Assembly (NCBI GenBank): GCA_023227685.1
Contig: JALNVG010000136.1
Span: 1-6,645 of the forward strand
From: Bacteroidaceae bacterium
Lineage (GTDB): Bacteria; Bacteroidota; Bacteroidia; Bacteroidales; Bacteroidaceae
Direction of reading: 5' to 3'
Length of the DNA: 6,645 nucleotides
Shown: in pieces, positions 1-6,557 of the stretch
How the letters are laid out: every line of letters begins with the position of its first letter
How positions within the stretch are numbered: the stretch's first letter is position 1
The notes under the pieces: model-generated
What the model saw: only the letters and a program-made list of their open reading frames with translations
Databases searched by the model: none
Told to the model about the DNA's origin: nothing
Program-made: the position numbers and the translations under genes

Positions 1-285
1 GCGGCCAAAGCGAGAAACTTGTGTTGTTACTCCGTCAATAATATTCTGTGCCAATCCCCAATTCTTTTCTCTTTCAATAATAGTAACGGATGCGAATCCT
101 TTAATTGTATGAATATATTGTCTTACTTCTTCAACATTAGATAAGTCGTCTTCGTCTTTTGCTGCGTCGGAATAAATGAATAGCAGACTGTTGATTGCCT
201 CATCATTTAGTAATAATGATTTGATCGCTTGTTGAAGATGAGCCGGGCGGTTATAGACGAATAAAAGGATGGGTGCTAGTATCAT
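1..285 (-). CDS. GT-A-type glycosyltransferase, N-terminal 95 codons only (cut by window edge)
   Basis: The frame opens with ATG at 285-283 and stays open for 95 codons to the window edge, so the C-terminal part is missing. The protein begins MILAPILLFVYNRP; the hydrophobic strand followed by VYNRP (residues 10-14) is the usual start of a nucleotide-sugar-binding GT-A domain. FIYSDAAKDED (36-46) has the layout of the second strand with its acidic nucleotide-contacting residues, and NWGLAQNIIDG (75-85) matches the N-x-G-x-x-x-N type helix of family 2-like transferases. I infer a cytoplasmic sugar transferase, sometimes annotated as HlpA-like or GT2-like; donor and acceptor cannot be told. The metal-binding DXD and catalytic base lie outside the window. 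Its ATG overlaps the stop of the preceding transferase as ATGA (282-285), and no Shine-Dalgarno sequence is seen, so translation is probably coupled. Confidence 0.82.
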   Translation of the reverse strand, partial: MILAPILLFVYNRPAHLQQAIKSLLLNDEAINSLLFIYSDAAKDEDDLSNVEEVRQYIHTIKGFASVTIIEREKNWGLAQNIIDGVTTQVSRFGR

Positions 286-1175
286 AGTACAATGAAATTA
301 GGTTTATTTTGTTTCGCTTTCTTCCTGGTGTTAATAACGTTGTGTGTTTGAAGCAATAAACGGAAAGCAAGTTTTATATACATAAAAAAAGTTTTTATTT
401 TTTTCAAAGATTGAAAGGCTTTTTTGATGATTGCAAGGATGCCTAGTCCGAATCCTTTTGCAAAGTTATAATTAATATTTGTATATTCCGAAAGATGGTA
501 TACATATTCCGAGCGAATAAAATCAGAACGGGTCATTTTTCGCATGTCACGGTCATGGTAGCCAAAGGTATCCGGTACATAACCTATTCGGTATCCGTGA
601 AATCTTAATCTGTTCACAAAATCTTTATCTTCTCCGTAAAGAAAGAATAAGGGCGAGAATCCTCCCATTTCACGAATGATTCTTGTCGGAATCATCCAAA
701 GTGCGGCATTGACGAACTCTATCGGCACTATCTCTTGATCCTTCGGTAATTCATTGCGTTCGTTTATTTTGGCATAATCAGCAAATCCCTTGTCTATATT
801 TTCTCCATTTCCTGTGAGGTGAACGGGAGAAAGTATACCATATTTTTTGTTTTTCTGTGATATATCGTAGAGTGTGCCGATCGTTTTCGGTTCTACCCAA
901 GCATCTTGATTGAGTAGGAATATTGCATCATATTTTTGTTCGATAGCAATTTTCATACCTATATTGTTTGCTTTCCCGAATCCCAGATTCGTATTACACT
1001 CGATTAGTTTGACTTCAGGATATGATTGCCGGATAATTTCTGTCGTATGATCATCGGAATGATTATCAACAACAACGATGTCTACTGGTAATACTGATTG
1101 CCGGAGACTTTCCAGAGTGCGGTCCATCCATTTCTCAAAACGATAGGAAACGATGATAACAAGAACTTTATTCAT
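282..1175 (-). CDS. Family 2 glycosyltransferase (rhamnosyltransferase/WbbL-like)
   Basis: A complete 297-residue GT-A glycosyltransferase, expected to add one sugar from a nucleotide donor to a lipid-linked glycan at the inner membrane face. Visible landmarks are the N-terminal strand VLVIIVSY (4-11), VVDNHSDD (35-42) for nucleotide binding, NTNLGFGKANNIG (61-73), LLNQDAW (87-93) in the place of the DXD motif, FVNAALWMIP (154-163), and GEDKDF (181-186), the ED motif that usually supplies the catalytic base. The N-x-G-x-G-x-x-N pattern and the NQDA form of DXD are typical of the WbbL/rhamnosyltransferase-like branch, but rhamnose is not proved as donor. The C-terminus (about 241-276) is hydrophobic and basic and may attach to the membrane. 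The ATG at 1175 overlaps the upstream stop as ATGAATAA, with an AGGA seven bases before it (1183-1186), the clearest Shine-Dalgarno-like site among the glycan genes. Its own stop overlaps the next start as ATGA. Confidence 0.93.
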   Translation of the reverse strand: MNKVLVIIVSYRFEKWMDRTLESLRQSVLPVDIVVVDNHSDDHTTEIIRQSYPEVKLIECNTNLGFGKANNIGMKIAIEQKYDAIFLLNQDAWVEPKTIGTLYDISQKNKKYGILSPVHLTGNGENIDKGFADYAKINERNELPKDQEIVPIEFVNAALWMIPTRIIREMGGFSPLFFLYGEDKDFVNRLRFHGYRIGYVPDTFGYHDRDMRKMTRSDFIRSEYVYHLSEYTNINYNFAKGFGLGILAIIKKAFQSLKKIKTFFMYIKLAFRLLLQTHNVINTRKKAKQNKPNFIVL

Positions 1176-2001
1176 TATTGATTCCTTTTTCTAATTTGAT
1201 AAACGGGATATGTCCTAAGTTGGCGGCTACTTCTGCAAAAGTGCTGTGTCCCGCATATATTTTTGTACACCGCGCTAGTACATTCATTTCCACAAATCCC
1301 TGGAAAATACCATCTTTTGAATTTCTGTCAGCATCAATTGCCGGTGTTGTAATATGTGAGCCGAACATTTTTGTTAGTTTGTCTTTTTCTTCCATCGAAT
1401 CCGAGGCCAAGAAAAAATGTGCTTCCGGATCAGCGGCCAACTCTTCTTTTATCTTGTCGATGAACAAATATGTGGGACTACATTTGATTATATGTATGTT
1501 GTCAGTTCTTCTGATATGAATGCCTATTGTATTTTTAGGAAGTGCACCCCTGATTTTTTTGGCTTTTTCTATAATAGCGGGTGCCGGAACAATACAATTC
1601 CACATATCCGTGCTTTCCCAAAACGGACCGCAGATAACAAGTAATATTTTGCGATATTTTTCCAGCTCATCGTCATAAGGTTCCTTATTGTTTTTAACTT
1701 CAAACCCCTTGTACCAATAAATGCATTTATCGTAAAAATACTTCGAAAAGTAATCTGGAAGTCTTAGATTCCTTTTTCGGGGTTGATCGCGATAAATCAT
1801 ATCAAGCAGATTCCCATTTTGTATCGTTACGTTCTTAAACGCAGGATTCAACGAAAAAAGTTCTTTATATGAACAGTTGAGTCCGGGATCTGTAAACCAC
1901 ATGATTTTGAGTTTCCGTTGCTTTTGACGGCAATATACCATTGCCGAACAAATGGCATTGATGCGATTGCCTAATCCTCCTTTGGGTACTAAAGTAATCA
2001 T
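1168..2001 (-). CDS. Fucosyltransferase-superfamily glycosyltransferase (GT-B, HxRRxD motif)
   Basis: A 277-residue protein with the signature layout of the GDP-fucose transferase superfamily (GT11, GT23/NodZ, GT65-like). It has an N-terminal GGLGNRINAI (8-17) in the place of the glycine-rich acceptor loop, IHIRRTDN (161-168) as the HxRRxD motif that contacts GDP-fucose, FLASD (197-201), and EMNVLARCTKIYAGHSTFAE (238-257) near the C-terminus, where the family has its donor-binding residues. GLGNRI and RRTD look closer to the GT23/NodZ side than to classical alpha-1,2-fucosyltransferases (GLGNQMFQ and RRGDY), but I cannot place it in one family. The likely role is adding fucose or a related deoxyhexose to the oligosaccharide; linkage is unknown. 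The start at 2001 overlaps the previous stop as ATGA (1998-2001), and the stop runs 8 nt into the next gene. No signal peptide is seen, which fits a cytosolic enzyme. Confidence 0.85.
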   Translation of the reverse strand: MITLVPKGGLGNRINAICSAMVYCRQKQRKLKIMWFTDPGLNCSYKELFSLNPAFKNVTIQNGNLLDMIYRDQPRKRNLRLPDYFSKYFYDKCIYWYKGFEVKNNKEPYDDELEKYRKILLVICGPFWESTDMWNCIVPAPAIIEKAKKIRGALPKNTIGIHIRRTDNIHIIKCSPTYLFIDKIKEELAADPEAHFFLASDSMEEKDKLTKMFGSHITTPAIDADRNSKDGIFQGFVEMNVLARCTKIYAGHSTFAEVAANLGHIPFIKLEKGINNE

Positions 2002-3020
2002 TTCTTGTGAATTTTAAGCATAGTCATAAATATAAATACGAATATTCTGAAATGATCTCTTATTTGCTTTTGCAGATTTACTTCAGGAATGCCGGTATAG
2101 CATGAAGCTTTTTTCCAGAAGGCTTTTTCATCTTTGATAAACGGTGATTTACGGAGTAACCGATAAAGATCATACAGCCCTCTTTTTTTCTCGTAGGGGA
2201 GATGCCAAACGGCAAATTCTTCGTCGCCTTTTTCTACATTATGACATCTTGACCATGTCCACATTCGCTTGATATAAGTATTGGCAATGGAGTTTTGAAG
2301 GTTTAGCTTCGTTATCAATACGCTTAGAAACAGAGCTTCTTCATTTAGCTTCGGCAGTTTCTTTTCAAACAACTTTAGATTATAATTCCAAAGAGGATGA
2401 TAGGCCGTATTTATCTGTTTGACGATGTCACCGCGGAACGCCATGAATTCTCCTCCATAGTAGTTAATGGGCTGTGCTGGTTTTTCTTGATAGCAATCTT
2501 CATACAAATCGGCCATTTGCTGCAAGGTAATGCCATTGACTATTGTCCGGCTGTTGTCATAAAGTTTATAGAGTGCGCAACCATGCTGACCGGTTTTTTC
2601 GAATAAGGAATTGAGTGACGAATGACATAGGCAGTCGGCATCACAAATTAAAAAGCGGTCATTATCCTCCATCCTTTCTTCCATATTCTTCAAAATATCA
2701 TAGAGGTAAAATTGATTGCGCCAAGCATTATGCCAGCCTTCAGGTGGGATACAACGGTAGGGCAGTTGGATAATTTCCACACCTAGTTTCTTGAATAGTT
2801 GCTCCAAAAAAACAGGTAATTGGTTGATATTGGTAAAAAACAACAGCTTTGCTTCCGGATTATAATGTCTGAATGTAGCATAGAATGGTACCTGAATCTG
2901 CATATAAATAGAATGCACCAGCGTTGAATCACCACGTTTGCCTACCTGCGGATAGTAGCTGGCATCGGCTTTTGATTCTTTGTAAAACCAAGTGGCTATG
3001 TAGTTGGTCGGTTGTTTCAT
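1998..3020 (-). CDS. Probable GT-A glycosyltransferase with a DAD motif, family not recognised
   Basis: A 340-residue protein that I can assign only by architecture. FLICDADCLC (123-132) is a hydrophobic strand followed by Asp-Ala-Asp (D127, D129), the metal- and sugar-nucleotide-binding DXD of GT-A enzymes. GWHNAWRNQFYLYDIL (95-110) sits just before it, where GT8/GT32-like enzymes have a conserved helix. YYGGEFMAFRGD (187-198) resembles the segment with an acceptor-side loop, and VWHLPYEKKRG (271-281) resembles the late His motif that completes the metal site in GT8-like families. These parallels are inference. The N-terminus has no signal peptide; the last 17 residues are hydrophobic then basic (FVFIFMTMLKIHKK), suggesting membrane association. 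Cysteines flank the DXD motif, which is unusual. It overlaps the flippase stop by 4 nt (ATGA, 3017-3020) and the next gene in the same way, so it probably works in the same glycan pathway. Confidence 0.78.
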   Translation of the reverse strand: MKQPTNYIATWFYKESKADASYYPQVGKRGDSTLVHSIYMQIQVPFYATFRHYNPEAKLLFFTNINQLPVFLEQLFKKLGVEIIQLPYRCIPPEGWHNAWRNQFYLYDILKNMEERMEDNDRFLICDADCLCHSSLNSLFEKTGQHGCALYKLYDNSRTIVNGITLQQMADLYEDCYQEKPAQPINYYGGEFMAFRGDIVKQINTAYHPLWNYNLKLFEKKLPKLNEEALFLSVLITKLNLQNSIANTYIKRMWTWSRCHNVEKGDEEFAVWHLPYEKKRGLYDLYRLLRKSPFIKDEKAFWKKASCYTGIPEVNLQKQIRDHFRIFVFIFMTMLKIHKK

Positions 3021-4465
3021 GGTTTTCTCTTTTTAGAGATGATGAATTGAATGCATTCTTTTAAAATTACCGATTTCATTTTCCACAAGATAAAGAAATA
3101 AAGTGAGGACATGATTATAATTTTGGAAATAACACAAAGGTAGATATTTGAGATTCCCATTGTTATAAAGTAGACCAGTATATACAGAGTGGCAGAAAGG
3201 AGGAGGTATGGTGATATATCTTTCAACATATTTTTAATGCTGAGATGTATTTCCCGATTGACGAAATAGTGCCATACGAACATCCACAGGATATTGATTC
3301 CTGTGAAGAAATATATCATTGTAGTTATGCCGTACGGATATGCCAAGCATGCCGATAAAAGTTGTAACAAACATAATCCTATAGTGTTGATAAGGTATAC
3401 GGTCGAATGTCCGCGGCTGATAATGAGTGTTGAAAATAGATTGTTGATAGGGGCGAATGCGCCATAAATACATAATAGCTGAAGTATCTTCGCACTGTCT
3501 AGCCATTTGTCGGTGATGGTGATCACGATCAATTCTTTTGATACCAAACTTAATCCGAACATGACCGGAAAAGAGACTAATGCGGTGAACCGTAGCATTT
3601 TGCGAAAGATAGCCAGTTGCCGTACTTTATCATCGGCTACGCCTGCCAGTACGGGTTGTGCCACACTGTTCATCATTCCTATAATGAACGTTTGTCCCAT
3701 GTTATTCCACTTGTTAGCCTGACTGAAATCGCCTACGTCTTGTTTGGTGTAGAACTTGCCCAGCAGGACAGAGAACAAATTGTTATTGACGGCACCGAAG
3801 ATATTGGTGAGTAAAAGTTTACTACTGAACCCGAACATCTCTTTGATGGGGGTGAAATCAATATGAAAAGTTGGATGCCAATGGGCATAATGCCAATTAA
3901 GAATAACGATAATGATGACAAAGATAAGTGATTGTGTAGCCAGTCCCCAATAAGCAAAGCCATTGGCAGCCATGATAATACCAATAGTTCCGGAACAGAT
4001 TAAAGCGGTTGTGGCAATAATCGTATTTTCTTTTACTTTTAAGTTTCTAAATAGTATGGCGCGTGGTGCGATGCCAAAGCTGGAGATGAAGAAGCTGAGA
4101 AAACAAAAACGCGAAAGAGCTGTCAGCTCGGGGATCTTGTAAAAATCGGCAATAAACGGAGCCAAAAAGAAAAGTAAGATATATAAAGCGCTGCTGCATA
4201 AAATACTGAACCAAAAGACGGCATTGTAGTCTTTGGACGTTACCTCTTTTTTATTCGCTAGCGCAGAAATGAATCCGCTTTCTTGCAGAATAGAAGCAAT
4301 GGCCGAAAAGATTGCGAGCATACCAACCATTCCGTAGTCGGAACGTGTTAATAATCTGGCCAATACAATACCGAAAACCAGATTTAGTAACTGTTGCAAC
4401 CCGTTGCTAAAACCGCCCCAGAATAATCCTTTAGCTGTTTCTTCTCTTAATGATTGTTTGCTCAT
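3017..4465 (-). CDS. Wzx/WzxC-type lipid-linked oligosaccharide flippase (MOP/PST family)
   Basis: A 482-residue polytopic inner-membrane protein of the polysaccharide transporter branch of the MOP superfamily. It would move an undecaprenyl-diphosphate-linked glycan from the cytoplasmic to the periplasmic face. Evidence: about 14 hydrophobic segments (roughly 13-35, 43-65, 82-104, 117-137, 147-167, 171-190, 213-232, 256-275, 293-312, 328-348, 356-376, 380-400, 419-438, 442-462), the N-terminal ETAKGLFWGG (9-18) and ARLLTRSDYG (36-45) typical of Wzx proteins, and PRAILFRNLKVK (134-145), a cytoplasmic loop seen in WzxC-like members. Length matches the family. The start at 4465 is the only ATG in frame after a stop codon upstream, so it is well fixed. 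It is the first gene of the overlapping glycan set and lies 52 nt after metG with no promoter that I recognise between them. The substrate is presumably the product of the downstream transferases. Confidence 0.94.
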   Translation of the reverse strand: MSKQSLREETAKGLFWGGFSNGLQQLLNLVFGIVLARLLTRSDYGMVGMLAIFSAIASILQESGFISALANKKEVTSKDYNAVFWFSILCSSALYILLFFLAPFIADFYKIPELTALSRFCFLSFFISSFGIAPRAILFRNLKVKENTIIATTALICSGTIGIIMAANGFAYWGLATQSLIFVIIIVILNWHYAHWHPTFHIDFTPIKEMFGFSSKLLLTNIFGAVNNNLFSVLLGKFYTKQDVGDFSQANKWNNMGQTFIIGMMNSVAQPVLAGVADDKVRQLAIFRKMLRFTALVSFPVMFGLSLVSKELIVITITDKWLDSAKILQLLCIYGAFAPINNLFSTLIISRGHSTVYLINTIGLCLLQLLSACLAYPYGITTMIYFFTGINILWMFVWHYFVNREIHLSIKNMLKDISPYLLLSATLYILVYFITMGISNIYLCVISKIIIMSSLYFFILWKMKSVILKECIQFIISKKRKP

Positions 4466-4500
4466 CTTGTCATAAGAATACCTAATGACTTATAGTCAAG
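4466..4500 (-). repeat. Imperfect inverted repeat between metG and the flippase
   Basis: The 52-nt gap contains arms CTTGACTATAAG (4500-4489) and CTTATGACAAG (4476-4466), read on the minus strand, around a 12-nt loop. CTTG pairs with CAAG and ATAAG with CTTAT, separated by a small internal mismatch and bulge. The right arm ends directly before the flippase ATG. No U-rich tract follows, so it does not look like an intrinsic terminator. It could be an attenuator-like or translation-modulating hairpin, an RNA processing site, or chance in an AT-rich spacer. The function is not known. Confidence 0.4.
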
Positions 4501-4517
4501 CATATTTTATAGTTGTC

Positions 4518-6557
4518 TTATTTTACTTCGCTTCCGGGCTTAACTTCACGTTCGGGCATGATAACTGCCAGATTACCGTCGTTGTTTTCAGCACTCAGTA
4601 TCATACCTTCGCTTACAATGCCTTTGAGTTTTCTTGGGGCCAGGTTGGCAACAAAGCAAACTTGTTTTCCAATAAGTTCTTCGGGTTTGTAATATTTGGC
4701 GATGCCTGATACGATGGTACGTTTCTCCAGTCCGTCATCAATCTTAAACTGAAGGAGCTTGTCAGTCTTGGGCACTTTTTGGCACTCAAGAATTTTACCT
4801 ACTCGAATATCCATTTTCGTGAAGTCTTCGTAAGTAACAGTTTCCTTTATCTGATTAGCCCTATAATTGGTTTCTTCGTTCTTTTTCTTTTCGTTCAATA
4901 ATTTTTGAACTTGTGCTTCAACGGCTTCGTCTTCTATTTTCTCAAATAGTAGTTCGGGAGTATTTAACAGATGACCGGTTTCAAGCAAATTTCTTCGTCC
5001 CAATTCTGTCCAATCAAATGATTCCATATTCAGCATCTTACGAAGTTTTGCTGAACTGAAAGGCAGGAACGGTTCGAATACGATAGCCAAATTGGCGGCT
5101 AGCTGTAGCGAAATATTTAAAATTGTGCCTACGCGATTCATGTCAGTCTTGGCAACTTTCCATGGTTCTGTATCGGTCAGATATTTATTGCCGATGCGGG
5201 CCAGGTTCATGGCTTCTTTTTGGGCATCGCGGAACTTGAATACATCGAGTAAATTTTCAACTTTTGTTTTAATATCTTTAAAATCTTCGAAAGCTTGCTT
5301 GTCTAATTCCGTTAGTTCACCAAGTTCGGGTACTTTCAAATCAAAGTATTTTTGTGTCAGTACGACGGCGCGGTTTACAAAATTGCCATAGATGGCAACC
5401 AGCTCGTTATTGTTGCGTGCCTGGAAATCTTTCCATGTGAAATCATTGTCTTTGGTTTCAGGAGCATTAGCTGTCAGTACATAGCGAAGCACATCTTGTT
5501 TGCCCGGAAAATCGACAAGATATTCATTCAGCCAAACGGCCCAGTTTCTGGAAGTTGAGATCTTATTGCCTTCAAGATTCAGAAATTCATTGGCCGGTAC
5601 GTTATCCGGCAGGATGTAACTACCTTCGGCCTTGAGCATGGTTGGGAAGACAATGCAGTGGAAGACGATGTTATCTTTTCCGATGAAATGGATAAGCCTT
5701 GTTTCGGGGTCTTTCCACCATTTTTCCCAACTGTCCGGCAACAGTTCTTTTGTGTTTGAAATATAGCCTAGCGGTGCGTCGAACCATACGTATAATACTT
5801 TGCCTTCAGCTCCTTCAACGGGGACAGGGATACCCCAATCCAGGTCACGGCTCACAGCACGGGGTTTCAAACCCATGTCGATCCAACTTTTGCACTGACC
5901 GTAAACGTTTGGACGCCATTCTTTGTGCTCTTCAAGAATCCATTTGCTGAGCCATGGCTCATATTTATCAAGAGGCAGATACCAATGCGTAGTGGTACGT
6001 TTCACGGGTTTACTACCGCTAATAGCACTTTTGGGGTTGATTAATTCTTCGGGAGAAAGCGACGAACCGCATTTTTCGCATTGGTCGCCATAAGCACCTT
6101 GGGAATGGCAGTAAGGACATTCGCCTGTAATGTAACGGTCTGCTAGAAATTGATGGGCTTCTTCGTCGTAATATTGTTCGGAGGTTTTTTCAACGAATAC
6201 CCCCTTATCGTATAGTTTTCTGAAAAAACCGGATGCCAATTCCTGATGTGTCTTTGAAGTAGTTCGTCCATATACGTCGAAAGATATGCCGAATTCTTTA
6301 AAAGAATCTTTGATTAGTTTGTGGTAGTGGTCAACTATTTCTTGAGGATTTACTCCTTCTTTTTTTGCTCGTAGTGTGATAGGCACACCGTGTTCGTCGG
6401 AGCCGCCGATAAAGAGAACATCTTCTTTTTTCAAACGTAGATAGCGGACGTAAATATCCGCAGGGATATATACACCGGCCAAGTGACCGATGTGAACGGG
6501 TCCGTTAGCATAAGGTAGTGCTGATGTGACGGTAGTTCTTTTGAATTTCTTTTCCAT
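4518..6557 (-). CDS. metG: Methionyl-tRNA synthetase with C-terminal tRNA-binding domain
   Basis: A class I aminoacyl-tRNA synthetase that charges tRNA-Met (initiator and elongator) with methionine using ATP in the cytosol. It has 679 residues, about the length of E. coli MetRS. In order: Rossmann catalytic core starting ALPYANGPVHIGH with HIGH at 22-25; a zinc knuckle with C147, C150, C160 and C163; WFDAPLGYIS (258-267) in the methionine/adenylate pocket; signature loop KISTS (332-336), a variant of KMSKS; an alpha-helical anticodon domain from about 380 to 540 with NNNELVAIYGNFVNR (382-396) and W466; and a C-terminal EMAPII/Trbp111-like OB domain (about 577-679, DFTKMDIRVGKIL at its start) that aids dimerisation and tRNA binding. 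It is the first gene after the only good promoter in the window and is followed after 52 nt by the glycan genes, with which it may share a transcript. No riboswitch or T-box is seen in the short leader. Confidence 0.98.
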   Translation of the reverse strand: MEKKFKRTTVTSALPYANGPVHIGHLAGVYIPADIYVRYLRLKKEDVLFIGGSDEHGVPITLRAKKEGVNPQEIVDHYHKLIKDSFKEFGISFDVYGRTTSKTHQELASGFFRKLYDKGVFVEKTSEQYYDEEAHQFLADRYITGECPYCHSQGAYGDQCEKCGSSLSPEELINPKSAISGSKPVKRTTTHWYLPLDKYEPWLSKWILEEHKEWRPNVYGQCKSWIDMGLKPRAVSRDLDWGIPVPVEGAEGKVLYVWFDAPLGYISNTKELLPDSWEKWWKDPETRLIHFIGKDNIVFHCIVFPTMLKAEGSYILPDNVPANEFLNLEGNKISTSRNWAVWLNEYLVDFPGKQDVLRYVLTANAPETKDNDFTWKDFQARNNNELVAIYGNFVNRAVVLTQKYFDLKVPELGELTELDKQAFEDFKDIKTKVENLLDVFKFRDAQKEAMNLARIGNKYLTDTEPWKVAKTDMNRVGTILNISLQLAANLAIVFEPFLPFSSAKLRKMLNMESFDWTELGRRNLLETGHLLNTPELLFEKIEDEAVEAQVQKLLNEKKKNEETNYRANQIKETVTYEDFTKMDIRVGKILECQKVPKTDKLLQFKIDDGLEKRTIVSGIAKYYKPEELIGKQVCFVANLAPRKLKGIVSEGMILSAENNDGNLAVIMPEREVKPGSEVK

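Noticed and set aside
461..570. Promoter -7-like elements CAAAGTTA (461-468) and CAAAGGTA (563-570), TAnnTTTG on the minus strand
   Set aside because: Neither has a TTTG 19-21 bases upstream, and both lie inside coding sequence. The similar sites at 3135-3142 and 3545-3552 fail for the same reason.
1023..1105. Direct repeat TGATTGCCGGA at 1023-1033 and 1095-1105
   Set aside because: Both copies encode Arg-Gln-Ser in the family 2 transferase and are only 11 bases long; no recombination or regulatory signal surrounds them.
1178..1519. Plus-strand open frame of about 113 codons opposite the fucosyltransferase-like gene
   Set aside because: It is antisense to a well-supported gene, has no recognisable domain or promoter, and its composition is what a reverse-strand shadow gives.
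3234..3506. Minus-strand 90-codon frame inside the flippase, in another reading frame
   Set aside because: The flippase frame is continuous through this region with proper membrane segments, and the alternative peptide has no recognisable features.
1..4465. Phase-variable capsular polysaccharide locus
   Set aside because: No inverted-repeat-flanked promoter, UpxY/UpxZ gene, site-specific recombinase, polymerase or initiating transferase is visible, although genes left of the window could change this view.
4466..4517. Possible rho-independent terminator after metG
   Set aside because: The hairpin is AT-rich and imperfect and is followed by the flippase start rather than a run of U residues.
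5092..5391. Plus-strand open frame of 99 codons opposite metG
   Set aside because: It lies wholly antisense to the anticodon-binding region of MetRS and shows no domain or initiation signal.
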